DNA from: Patulibacter americanus DSM 16676 | GTDB taxonomy: Bacteria > Actinomycetota > Thermoleophilia > Solirubrobacterales > Solirubrobacteraceae | Assembly (NCBI RefSeq): GCF_000420025.1 | Contig: NZ_ATUD01000003.1 | Coordinates: forward strand, 1-64,000 | DNA: 64,000 bases | Reading direction: 5' to 3' | Shown: positions 8,377 to 16,305 of the stretch, one piece after another | How the letters are laid out: every line of letters starts with the position of its first letter | Numbering within the stretch: the first letter of the stretch is position 1 | Position numbers and translations under genes: made by a program | The notes under the pieces: model-generated | Seen by the model: the letters and a program-made list of their open reading frames with translations, nothing else | Told to the model about the DNA's origin: nothing | The model's database searches: none

Positions 8377-8381
8377 CAGGT

Positions 8382-8795
8382 GTGGTGACCACCGACGCCC
8401 CGTCCCCTCTCGCCGGTCTGCGCATCCTCGTCGTGGACGACACGGACGAGCTCGCGGAGATCCTGACCTTCGTGCTCGAGCGGGCGGGCAGCACCGTCAC
8501 GCGCGCCGCGGACGGCCTGACCGCCGTCGAGCGCGCCCTGGCCGAGGACTTCGACGTGATCGTCATGGACGTCGGCCTGCCGGGAATCGACGGGCTCGAG
8601 GCGTGCCGGCGGATCACGAGCGAGCGCGAGGCGACGGTCGTCATGCTCTCGGCGCGGGAGGCCGCGGCGGACCGCACCGCCGGCACCGAGGCGGGCGCCG
8701 TCGGCTACCTGGCCAAGCCGTTCACGCCCCGCAAGCTCGTGGCCGACCTCAGCGCGCTGCTCGAGGAGCACCGTCGGGGCGCCGGTGGTGGCTGA
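8382..8795 (+). CDS. Stand-alone receiver (CheY-like) protein
   Basis: About 137 residues, a single receiver domain and no output domain. It shows the acidic pair in LVVDDTDE, phospho-acceptor Asp in IVMDVGLPGIDG (about residue 62), conserved Ser in VVMLSA and Lys in LAKPF (about 111). Such proteins act as phosphate shuttles or bind a protein target. It starts an operon with cheR (overlapping by 11 bases) and a hybrid-sensor-like kinase, which is its likely phosphodonor. Either of two adjacent GTG codons (8382, 8385) can be the start; both are close to a TACGAT box. Confidence 0.9.
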   Translation: MVTTDAPSPLAGLRILVVDDTDELAEILTFVLERAGSTVTRAADGLTAVERALAEDFDVIVMDVGLPGIDGLEACRRITSEREATVVMLSAREAAADRTAGTEAGAVGYLAKPFTPRKLVADLSALLEEHRRGAGGG

Positions 8796-9537
8796 CGCCC
8801 CGGGGCGATCGACCCCGGTGGCCACGGACGACCCACCCCTGCCCGCCCCGGGCGCGCTCCGGGCCCTCAGCGCGGCCTGCGGCCTCGACCTCGCCAGCTT
8901 CCGCGCCGCGCACGTCGCCCGCTGCGTCGATCGCGCGATCCGCCGGACCGGGGCGTTCGACGCGGACACGCTCGCCGCGCTCGTGGCGCGCGAGCCCGAG
9001 CAGCGCCGGCGGTTCCGCCGCGCCGTGGCCGTCTCCACGACGAGGATGTTCCGCGACGCGCAACAGTTCGACCTGCTCGCCGGGCTGCTGGACGGGCTGT
9101 ACCAGGGTTCCCGGCCGCTCCGCGTCTGGTCGGTCGGCGCGTCGGACGGGAGCGAGCTGTGCAGCATCGCGCTCATGCTGGGCAGCCGCGGGCTGCTCGA
9201 GGGGGCCACGCTCCTGGGCAGCGACCTGCTCGAGGAGAACGTCGCCCTGGCGCACGAGCGCAGCCGCGAGCGCCTGACCCCGCAGGAGCGCGATTCGGTG
9301 CGCTTCGAGCGCCGCGACGTGTCGACGTCCGCGCCCCCGGGCTCCTGGGACGTCATCCTCTGCCGCAACGTGCTCATCCACCTCTCCTCCGACGCCCGCG
9401 CGCGGCTGCTCCGCCGCGCGGTCGACGGTCTGCGCCCCGGGGGTCTGCTGCTCCTCGGCCGCAGCGAGCGGGTGACGCGCCCGGAGTCCATGGGGCTGCG
9501 TGACGCCGCGGCGAACGCGTACTGGCGGACGGCATGA
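8785..9537 (+). CDS. cheR: CheR-type protein methyltransferase
   Basis: 250-residue SAM-dependent methyltransferase of the CheR family, which methylates glutamates in chemoreceptors. It has the CheR N-terminal helical domain (about 15-75), the FRDAQQFDLL region, a SAM-binding VWSVGASDGSELCSIALML, and WDVILCRNVLIHL plus LRPGGLLLLGRSE near the end. The usual CSTGEEPYS motif I is altered to ASDGSELCS, so activity or substrate may differ. No chemoreceptor, CheA, CheW or CheB gene is in the window, so its target is unknown; the co-transcribed CHASE3/HAMP kinase is one candidate. The GTG start overlaps the receiver gene and the stop overlaps the kinase start (ATGA). Confidence 0.9.
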   Translation: MVADAPGRSTPVATDDPPLPAPGALRALSAACGLDLASFRAAHVARCVDRAIRRTGAFDADTLAALVAREPEQRRRFRRAVAVSTTRMFRDAQQFDLLAGLLDGLYQGSRPLRVWSVGASDGSELCSIALMLGSRGLLEGATLLGSDLLEENVALAHERSRERLTPQERDSVRFERRDVSTSAPPGSWDVILCRNVLIHLSSDARARLLRRAVDGLRPGGLLLLGRSERVTRPESMGLRDAAANAYWRTA

Positions 9538-11966
9538 GCCCGGAGCTGCTCTCCCGGCCGGCGGCGACGTCCGGACTGACCCCGCGCATCGTCGGCGTCT
9601 CCGCCGCTGTCGCCCTGCTGATCGGGGTGATCCTCGCGTCGCTGACCGTGGCGGTCGTCCAGCTGCGCGACGCCGGCCGCGAGGCCGCCGAGGCGGAGCA
9701 GAAGATCGGCGTCGTCAACCGCCTCGAGCGCACGGTCATCGACCTCGAGACCGGGCAGCGCGGGTTCCTCATCGACGGCGACGGACGGTTCCTCGAGCCC
9801 TACACCGCCGCGCGCGCCGCCCTGCCCGACCTGCTGACCTGGCTCGGGCGCGTCGGGGACGACCCCCGGGAGCAGCGCCTCGCCCGCAGCCTCGTCCGCG
9901 GCATCGCGCGCTACGAGCGCGAGTGGGCCGTGCCGATCGTCGACCTCGGCGGCCGGGACCTGCCGGCCGCGCGGCGCATGCTGGCCACGGGCGAGGGCAA
10001 GGCCCAGGTCGACGTCCTCCGCCGCCTGTTCGACGAGCTGGTCAAGCAGGAGCAGGGCGAGGCCGACGAGATCCGCGACGAGGCCGACGCCGCCGGTCGC
10101 CGCGCCGTCTGGCTCGGCGTCGCCGGCGGGATCGCGTCCGTCCTGCTCGTCCTGGGCTTCGGGGCGTACCTGATCCGGGGCGTCGTCTGGCCCGTTCGCC
10201 GCCTCGCCCGCGCGGTGCGCCGGGTGGCCGAGGGCGACCTCGAGGCCGAGGTCGTCGAGACGGGCCGCGGCGAGGTCGGCTCGCTCGCGCGCGGCTTCAA
10301 CCGCATGGCCCGCTCTCTGCAGGAGCACCACGACGAGCTCGAGGGGCAGAACGCCGAGGTCGAGGCCCAGCGCGACGACCTCGAGCGCACGTTCGCCGAG
10401 CTCGAGGATGAGAAGACGTGGGTCGACACGCTCTTCCGCTTCGTCGAGCGGCTCGTCGCCGAGTCCGGCGTCTCGTCCGTGTCCGAGTCCGTCCTCGGCC
10501 AGCTCACGGAGTTCCTCCGCGCGGACGCCGGGGCCATCTGGGTGCTCGGCGAGGAAGGCGACCTGGAGCGCCAGGCCACGGTCGGGGTCGCCCCGGACCG
10601 CCTGCCGCCCGTCGTCGACCCGGCCTCGGGCGTCGCGGGCCGGGCGCTGCGCGAGCGGCGCCCCGTGCGGCTGACCCACGCCGACACGGGTCTCGAGGTC
10701 GAGGCCCTCGGCGGCTCGGCCCGGGTCACCCACGAGCTGCACCTGCCGCTGCTGCAGCGCGACGGGCTGATCGGCGTCGTCAGCCTGGGCCGCGTCAGCG
10801 ACCGGCCCTTCGGTCCGGACGAGCTCGACCGCGCCCGCGGCATGGCGGAGCAGGCCACCGTCGCGATCGCGAAGGCCATCGAGGAGGCCCGCGTCGTCCG
10901 GCTCGGCGTCGTCAACGCCGCGGTCCTCGACGCCACGTCCTTCGGGGTCGCGATGTTCGACCGCAAGGGCGACGTGATCCTCGCCAACCGCCGGCTGCGC
11001 GAGTACTGGGGCGTCCTCGGCATGTCGTTCGACGACACCGTCGGCGACCGCGTGACGCGGATGATCAAGCTGGCGGTCGACCGCGAGAAGGCGACCGCCG
11101 ACCTGCGCCGCGCGGAGCCCGACCCGAGCGTCCGCGTGAGCGTCGAGCTCTACGAGCCCGACGTCCAGCGCTGGTTCTGGGCGCGCACCGACCCGGTCTT
11201 CGGCGAGGGCGGCGAGCTGCTCGGCCGGATCGTGACGATCCGCGAGACCACCGCCGAGCACGAGATCCAGCGGATGCGCGACGAGTTCGTCGCGACGGTC
11301 ACCCACGAGCTGCGCACCCCGCTCTCGTCCGTGGTGGCGGCCGTCGACCTGCTCGAGGACGAGACGGAGGACCCCACCCCCGGCCAGCAGCACTGGACGG
11401 GGATGATCCGCCGCAACGTCGACCGGCTCCTGCGGCTCGTCGACGACCTCCTCACCGTCGCCCGCGCCGAGTCCGGCCAGTTCACGCTGCACCCCGAGGC
11501 CTGCGACCTCGCGACGATCGCGGCCGACGCCGTCGCGAGCGCCCGCGCCGGGGCGGAGACGAAGGGCGTGCGCGTCGAGTCCGAGGTCGCGCCGGCCCCG
11601 ATCCGCGCCGACGTCACGCGCATCGCGCAGGCCGTCGACAACCTGCTCGCCAACGCCGTCAAGTTCACGCCCGCCGGCGGCGTCGTGCGGGTGCGGGTCG
11701 AGCCGCGGCGCGGCACCGGGATCGTCGTCCTCGAGGTCGCCGACTCCGGGATCGGCATCCCGCCGGAGGACCGCGATCACCTCTTCGAGCGCTTCTACCG
11801 CGCCCCCGCCGCCACCGAGGGTGCGATCCCGGGCACCGGCCTCGGCCTCACGATCACGAAGGCCATCGTCGACGCGCACGGCGGATCCATCCGCGTCGAG
11901 GACGGCATCGACGGCGGCACGACCTTCGTGGTCGAGCTGCCGACGGACGGACCGGCCGGGGCGTAG
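9534..11966 (+). CDS. CHASE3-HAMP-GAF-PAS sensor histidine kinase
   Basis: 810-residue membrane sensor kinase. TM1 is about 19-44, an extracytoplasmic CHASE3 domain about 48-185 (IDLETGQRGFLIDGDGRFL), TM2 about 192-215, HAMP about 215-270, then a coiled coil rich in ELEGQNAEVEAQRDDLE. GAF is about 305-450, PAS about 460-575, HisKA with VTHELRTPLSS (His591), and HATPase_c with NLLANAVKFTP, DSGIGIP and GTGLGLTI. All catalytic boxes are intact. The gene overlaps cheR by four bases and follows a lone receiver, so sensing, methylation and phosphotransfer are probably co-expressed. It is the only complete histidine kinase near the phosphorelay parts at 0.8-5.4 kb and could supply them. Confidence 0.95.
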   Translation: MSPELLSRPAATSGLTPRIVGVSAAVALLIGVILASLTVAVVQLRDAGREAAEAEQKIGVVNRLERTVIDLETGQRGFLIDGDGRFLEPYTAARAALPDLLTWLGRVGDDPREQRLARSLVRGIARYEREWAVPIVDLGGRDLPAARRMLATGEGKAQVDVLRRLFDELVKQEQGEADEIRDEADAAGRRAVWLGVAGGIASVLLVLGFGAYLIRGVVWPVRRLARAVRRVAEGDLEAEVVETGRGEVGSLARGFNRMARSLQEHHDELEGQNAEVEAQRDDLERTFAELEDEKTWVDTLFRFVERLVAESGVSSVSESVLGQLTEFLRADAGAIWVLGEEGDLERQATVGVAPDRLPPVVDPASGVAGRALRERRPVRLTHADTGLEVEALGGSARVTHELHLPLLQRDGLIGVVSLGRVSDRPFGPDELDRARGMAEQATVAIAKAIEEARVVRLGVVNAAVLDATSFGVAMFDRKGDVILANRRLREYWGVLGMSFDDTVGDRVTRMIKLAVDREKATADLRRAEPDPSVRVSVELYEPDVQRWFWARTDPVFGEGGELLGRIVTIRETTAEHEIQRMRDEFVATVTHELRTPLSSVVAAVDLLEDETEDPTPGQQHWTGMIRRNVDRLLRLVDDLLTVARAESGQFTLHPEACDLATIAADAVASARAGAETKGVRVESEVAPAPIRADVTRIAQAVDNLLANAVKFTPAGGVVRVRVEPRRGTGIVVLEVADSGIGIPPEDRDHLFERFYRAPAATEGAIPGTGLGLTITKAIVDAHGGSIRVEDGIDGGTTFVVELPTDGPAGA

Positions 11967-11991
11967 CCCCCCGGGGCCGGGACGGTCCCGC

Positions 11992-14025
11992 TCAGCCCTC
12001 GCGCTCGGCGGCGGCGATGACCGCCGCCAGCGCGCCGGTCAGCCGCGCGTGCAGCGCCGGGGTGCGGACCGCGATCCGCACGTAGCGATCGTCGAGGCCC
12101 GCGAACGTCGTGCACGGGCGCACCGCGATGCCGTGGCCGTGCAGTCCGCCCACGGCGTCGACGCCGTGGGGCACGCGCACGAGGACGAAGTTCGCGGCGC
12201 TGTCCCACACCTGCACGCCGGCGAGCTGGCGCAGGCGGGCGACGAGATCGCCGCGGTGCGCCGCCGTCCGGGCGGCGATGCGGGCGCACGCCTCGGGGCG
12301 GGCCGCGTAGGCGCGCAGCAGCTCGAGCGCCGGCGTGGGGCACGTCCACGGGGCGCCCGCCTCGCGCACGCGCTCGACGAGCTCCGGGTCGCCGAGCAGG
12401 TAGCCGCAGCGGATGCCGGGGACGGACAGCGCCTTCGTGAGGCTGCGCAGGACGACGAGGTCGCCCGGCCCGGCGTCGGCGGGACGCTCGTCGGCCAGCG
12501 CGGCCTGGGAGGGCGCGGTCGAGGTCACGAAGTCGCCGAAGGCCTCGTCGACGAGCACGGTGCGGCCCGGGCGGCGCAGGCGCAGGACGGCCTCGCGCCG
12601 GTCGAGGACGCCCGTCGGGTTCTCGGGGCGGCCGAGGACGACGAAGTCGCAGTCCTCCGGCACCGCCTCGGGATCGAGCGCCCAGTCGTTCCCCGCCTCG
12701 CGGGCGACGCGCACGATCTCGGTGCCGACGGTCCGCAGCGCGGCCTCGGCCTCCGTGAACCCGGGGACGATCACCGCGGCACGGCGGGGACGCACGGCGA
12801 GCGCCAGGCGCCAGAACCCCTCGACGGCGCCGCCCAGGGGCAGCACACCGTCGGCCGGCCGGCCGTGCCGGGCGGCGAGCGCCTCGGCCGCGGGGCGGTC
12901 GTCGGGGTAGCGCCTGAGCGCGTCGAGCCCGGCCTGCAGTGCCACGCGCGCCCAACCGGGCGGGTCGCCGTCGACGACGTTGACCGCGAAGTCGAGCATG
13001 CCCTCGGGCACCATCCGGTCGCCGTGCAGGCGGGCACCCGGCGGGACGGGCAGGGCGGGCCGCAGGGGCGGGGCGGCCGGCGCCGGAGCGCTCTCGGCGG
13101 TGTCGGCGGTGTGGGAGACGGTGTCGTCCTCGTCGTCGGGCGGGGCGGGTGCGGCCGGGGTGCCGGGTGCCGGCGCGGCGGGGGCGTCGTCGGGCCCGGT
13201 GTCGGCGGGGGCCTCGTCGGCCGCGGGCCGGTCCTCCGCCCGGTCCTCCGCCACGGGGCCGTCGGCCGCCGTCGCGGCGGGGTCGGCCGAGGCGCCCGGG
13301 GCGGCCCCGGCGTCGCGGGCCGCGGAGACCGCGGCGGTGGCGACCGGGGAGGTCTCGGCCGGCACCGCGCGCGGCGGGGCCGCGAGCGCGTCGCCGAGGG
13401 GGAGGGCGGCCTGGGCGGGCGGCTCCGGCGCGATCTGCGTGGCGGGCGGCAGCTCGATCGCACGGCCGGCGACGACGAGCAGCACGCGGTCGGCGTGGGC
13501 GGCGAGCGTCTGGTGGGCGGTCCCGAGCAGGTCGACCCAGCGGCGCGTGCCGCGGCCGGCGGCGACCGGCGACATCCCGGACTCCTCGCCGACGACGATC
13601 GTCAGGCCGTCGCGGCCCGTGGCGGCGGCGGCCAGCGCCTCGATCGCGTGGCCGACGCTGGCGATCGCCGAGGCGCCGTCGATCGCGTCGGCCGGGTCCT
13701 CGCCGGTGCCGTCGTCGTCGAGCAGGCCCGCGTCGTGGAGCACGCCCGCCAGCCAGGCGCCGAGCCCGTCGAGGAGCACGGTCGTGCGCCCCGCGTTGTG
13801 CAGCGGGCCCGTCAGGTCCTGCTGCGCGGCCACCTCGACGGTCTCCCACGACGCGGGACGCCGCGCGCGGTGGGCGGCGATCCGGTGGTGGTCGCCGTTC
13901 GGGCCCGTCGGGGCCGTGGCGAGGTAGCGGACCTCGCCGCCGGCGTCGGCCGCGAGGCGCTCGGCGACCGCGCTCTTGCCGGAGCGGGTGCCGCCGAGGA
14001 CGAGGACGAGGCGATGGGGGGTCAT
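11992..14025 (-). CDS. CobU-CobC fusion: cobinamide kinase/guanylyltransferase plus threonine-phosphate decarboxylase-like enzyme
   Basis: 677-residue fusion for nucleotide-loop assembly of B12. Residues 1 to about 195 are CobU (P-loop GGTRSGKS; RIAAHRARRPASWETVE with the guanylylated His; VVGEESGMSPV). About 195-325 is a Pro/Ala/Asp-rich disordered linker. About 325-677 is a PLP-dependent CobC/CobD-type aminotransferase fold enzyme (PENPTG; Schiff-base Lys in SLTKALSVPG; RxxxRPCTTF), expected to make aminopropanol phosphate from threonine phosphate. The two enzymes act in converging branches, so fusion would co-produce them. The start ATG overlaps the cobH stop (ATGA at 14022-14025). It is the last gene of a three-gene B12 operon reading cbiG/ferredoxin, cobH, cobUC. 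Confidence 0.93.
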   Translation of the reverse strand: MTPHRLVLVLGGTRSGKSAVAERLAADAGGEVRYLATAPTGPNGDHHRIAAHRARRPASWETVEVAAQQDLTGPLHNAGRTTVLLDGLGAWLAGVLHDAGLLDDDGTGEDPADAIDGASAIASVGHAIEALAAAATGRDGLTIVVGEESGMSPVAAGRGTRRWVDLLGTAHQTLAAHADRVLLVVAGRAIELPPATQIAPEPPAQAALPLGDALAAPPRAVPAETSPVATAAVSAARDAGAAPGASADPAATAADGPVAEDRAEDRPAADEAPADTGPDDAPAAPAPGTPAAPAPPDDEDDTVSHTADTAESAPAPAAPPLRPALPVPPGARLHGDRMVPEGMLDFAVNVVDGDPPGWARVALQAGLDALRRYPDDRPAAEALAARHGRPADGVLPLGGAVEGFWRLALAVRPRRAAVIVPGFTEAEAALRTVGTEIVRVAREAGNDWALDPEAVPEDCDFVVLGRPENPTGVLDRREAVLRLRRPGRTVLVDEAFGDFVTSTAPSQAALADERPADAGPGDLVVLRSLTKALSVPGIRCGYLLGDPELVERVREAGAPWTCPTPALELLRAYAARPEACARIAARTAAHRGDLVARLRQLAGVQVWDSAANFVLVRVPHGVDAVGGLHGHGIAVRPCTTFAGLDDRYVRIAVRTPALHARLTGALAAVIAAAEREG

Positions 14026-14708
14026 GCGGTGGGGGCCTCGGGGTCGCGGTGGAAGAGCAGGGCGTGGACGGCGGCGACGGTCACGGGCGTGCCGCCCCGC
14101 TCGCCGCGGTTGGTCAGGCACGCTACCCCGGAGGCCGCCAGGGCCGCCTTGCTGTCGGCCGCGCCGACGAACCCGACGGGGAGGCCGATGACGAGCGCGG
14201 GACGCACCCGACCGGCCGCGATCTCCTCCAGCAGGGCGAAGAGGGCCGTCGGGGCGTTGCCGATCGCCCACACGGCGCCGTCGGGGTGGTCGGCGGCGGC
14301 CAGGCGGAACGCGGCGTCGGAGCGCGTGCTCCCGGTCTCCCGCGCGCGCTCGGCGGCCCGGGGGTCGGCGAGGGGCACGATCGTCTCGCGGGCCGTGATG
14401 CCGGCGGCGGCCATCCGGGTGTCGACGATCAGCGGCGCCCCGGCCAGCAATGCGGCGCGCCCGGCCACGAGCGCGTCCTCGTCGAGCACGAGCGTCTTGG
14501 CGAAGGAGACGTCGGCGACGCTGTGGACCGTCCGCTCCGTCACGGCCCGGGAGAGCGGCGGCAGGCCATCGAGGTCCAGGCGCGAGCGGAGGATGCGGTA
14601 GCTCTCGACCTCGATCGGGTGCGGCGTGCGGCGCGGCGCGCCCACGCCGGAGGGCGCGGGGGAGGGCGCGCCCGGCAGCGGGGCGTCGTCGGGGGGCGTG
14701 GAGCTCAC
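14022..14708 (-). CDS. cobH: Precorrin-8X/cobalt-precorrin-8 methylmutase
   Basis: 228-residue CobH/CbiC enzyme that moves the C11 methyl to C12, forming hydrogenobyrinate or cobyrinate. Recognisable parts are IEVESYRIL, VADVSFAKTLVLDEDAL, PLIVDTRMAAAGI, WAIGNAPTALF, and VIGLPVGFVGAADSK, with a catalytic His expected in the VERTVHSVAD region. The first 30 residues are a variable Pro/Ala segment. A GTG start at 14708 is chosen because it overlaps the preceding cbiG/ferredoxin stop (GTGA), the same 4-base coupling as at its own 3' end with cobUC. Confidence 0.93.
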   Translation of the reverse strand: MSSTPPDDAPLPGAPSPAPSGVGAPRRTPHPIEVESYRILRSRLDLDGLPPLSRAVTERTVHSVADVSFAKTLVLDEDALVAGRAALLAGAPLIVDTRMAAAGITARETIVPLADPRAAERARETGSTRSDAAFRLAAADHPDGAVWAIGNAPTALFALLEEIAAGRVRPALVIGLPVGFVGAADSKAALAASGVACLTNRGERGGTPVTVAAVHALLFHRDPEAPTA

Positions 14709-15472
14709 GGCAGGAGGACCTCGATGAAGGCGTCGACGGGACAGATCTCGAGGCACTCGCCGCACCCCGTGCAGCGGTCCGCGAGGGTGAGGAGGGGAAT
14801 CGCGGCCCCGGCCGTGGCGAACGTGCCGTCGGCGCGGGAGGCGCCGACGGGGATCAGGGCGTGCTCGGGGCAGGTGCGGACGCAGCCGCCGCAGCCGCGG
14901 CAGTCGTCCGTGGCGGTGACGATCCGGCGGGGCGGTGCGTCGCCGGCGGGCGCGGCGATCGCGCAGGTCGCGCGGGCGCTGCGGCGCTTCGTGACGAGCA
15001 GGCGGGCGCGGGTCGGGTCGGGCACGGCCGCGGCGGCGCCGTCGGCCCGTGGCGTCGCGGGCAGCGCTCCGGCGGGACGGTCCTCGATGGCGCCGTCCTC
15101 CGCGGCCACGAGCAGTGCTGCGGCCTCGGAGACCGACGGTGTGCCGACGTGGGCGGCGACGACGGCGGAGGGCGTCGGCACCGTCACCGCCTTCAGGACG
15201 TCGGCGGAGAGGAACCGCGCGGACACGCCGAGGGCCGCGGCGAGCTGCAGGATCGCGGGCTCGTCGGCCTTGATGTCGGCCGAGGCGACCGCGGCGACGT
15301 CCGCGCGCGTCACGCCCGCCTCGGCCAGCGCCGCGTCGACGAGCTCCGCGAGCTCGGCCGGCGGGCAGCCACGGCTGGCGCCCACGCCGAGCACGACGCG
15401 GCGGGCGGGAACGGACCCGGGTCGGGCCGGGTCGATGTCGGCCGGGCCGCGCACGCCCCCATCGTGACCCAT
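14705..15472 (-). CDS. CbiG C-terminal domain fused to a two-cluster ferredoxin
   Basis: 255-residue fusion. Residues about 20-150 match the CbiG C-terminal domain (GVGASRGCPPAELAELVDAAL; IKADEPAI; FLSADVL; PSVSEAAALL). CbiG takes part in opening the C-ring lactone and extruding the C20 carbon in the anaerobic route. Residues about 180-255 carry two 4Fe-4S motifs, CRGCGGCVRTCP and CTGCGECLEICP. The CbiG N-terminal and middle domains are absent. The ferredoxin suggests coupling of a redox step to this stage of ring contraction, which is inference. The ATG at 15472 has a GGGAGG sequence directly before it; the gene leads the operon and is divergent from the histidine phosphatase. Confidence 0.85.
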   Translation of the reverse strand: MGHDGGVRGPADIDPARPGSVPARRVVLGVGASRGCPPAELAELVDAALAEAGVTRADVAAVASADIKADEPAILQLAAALGVSARFLSADVLKAVTVPTPSAVVAAHVGTPSVSEAAALLVAAEDGAIEDRPAGALPATPRADGAAAAVPDPTRARLLVTKRRSARATCAIAAPAGDAPPRRIVTATDDCRGCGGCVRTCPEHALIPVGASRADGTFATAGAAIPLLTLADRCTGCGECLEICPVDAFIEVLLP

Positions 15473-15505
15473 CCTCCCGACGGCCGGTCTGCCAACGTGT
15501 CCCGG

Positions 15506-16249
15506 GTGAGCACGACCGACGCAGAGACGCCGCGACCCGCCGCCCAGGCCCAGCGCCTCTTCACGCTGCCGCCCGGGGCCACGGAGGTCCTGCTGCTGCG
15601 CCACGGGTCGACCGTGGGCACGGCGGAGGGCGAGGTCTTCGCCACGTCGGAGGACGGCCACGGCGACCCGCACCTCTCTCCCGACGGCGAGGAGCAGGCC
15701 GTGCTCCTCGGCGAGCGCCTGGCGCACGAGCCGATCGCGAAGCTCTTCGTCACGAACCTGACCCGCACGCACCAGACGGCGGCGCGGCTCATGGAGCTCA
15801 CCGGCCTGCAGCCCGAGGTCGTCGCCGACCTGCGCGAGATCCACCTGGGCGACTGGGAGCTCGGCGAGTACCGCGTCCGGATCGCCAACCGCGACCCGAT
15901 CATCGTGCGCTCCTTCACCGAGCAGCGGTGGGACATCATCCCCGGCGCCGAGCGCGACGAGGACTTCTCGGCGCGCGTCCGCCGGGGCTTCGACCACGTC
16001 GTCGCCCAGGCCGGCCCCGACACGACCGTCGCGGCGGTCGTGCACGGTGGTGTGATCGCCGAGATGTGCCGCCAGGCCACGGGCTCCGAGCCCTTCGCGT
16101 TCCTCGGCGCCGACAACACGTCGATCAACCGCTTCGTCGTCTTCCCCGACGGCCGCGTGCGCCTGCGCTCGTACAACGACACCGCGCACCTCGACGGGCT
16201 GCGCGCGGCGCAGCGGTCGGCGGGCGATGCGGACGAGGAGATCGTCTAG
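15506..16249 (+). CDS. Histidine phosphatase (phosphoglycerate mutase-like)
   Basis: 247-residue member of the histidine phosphatase clan. It has the phospho-His motif LLLRHGSTVG, RTHQTAARLMELTG, EIHLGDWELGEY and the second His in AVVHGGVIAEM, so it should be an active phosphatase or mutase. Next to the CbiG-CobH-CobUC operon it is a candidate alpha-ribazole-5'-phosphate phosphatase for the last steps of B12 assembly, but the family has many other substrates and the gene runs the opposite way. Start may be GTG 15506 or 15497; the shorter is reported. Confidence 0.85.
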   Translation: MSTTDAETPRPAAQAQRLFTLPPGATEVLLLRHGSTVGTAEGEVFATSEDGHGDPHLSPDGEEQAVLLGERLAHEPIAKLFVTNLTRTHQTAARLMELTGLQPEVVADLREIHLGDWELGEYRVRIANRDPIIVRSFTEQRWDIIPGAERDEDFSARVRRGFDHVVAQAGPDTTVAAVVHGGVIAEMCRQATGSEPFAFLGADNTSINRFVVFPDGRVRLRSYNDTAHLDGLRAAQRSAGDADEEIV

Positions 16250-16305
16250 GGGCGCCGCCGCGGCGCGCATCGCAACTCCTGCCGGTGTACGGGGTTCGCG
16301 CTGGT

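Larger units (their letters stand above)
7678..8381. other. 704-base intergenic region without a supported gene
   Basis: Divergent gap between the secreted protein gene and the receiver-CheR-kinase operon. Reading frames here have the wrong codon pattern for this genome. The region holds the hairpin at 7845-7868 and, at its right end, the TACGAT box of the next gene. It is large enough for a small RNA, but nothing specific is recognised. Confidence 0.5.

Noticed and set aside
8376..11879. Long minus-strand reading frame (over 1100 codons) opposite the kinase operon
   Set aside because: Its translation is Arg/Gly/Asp-rich without domains, and the plus strand holds recognisable receiver, CheR and kinase genes. 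It is a GC-rich shadow.
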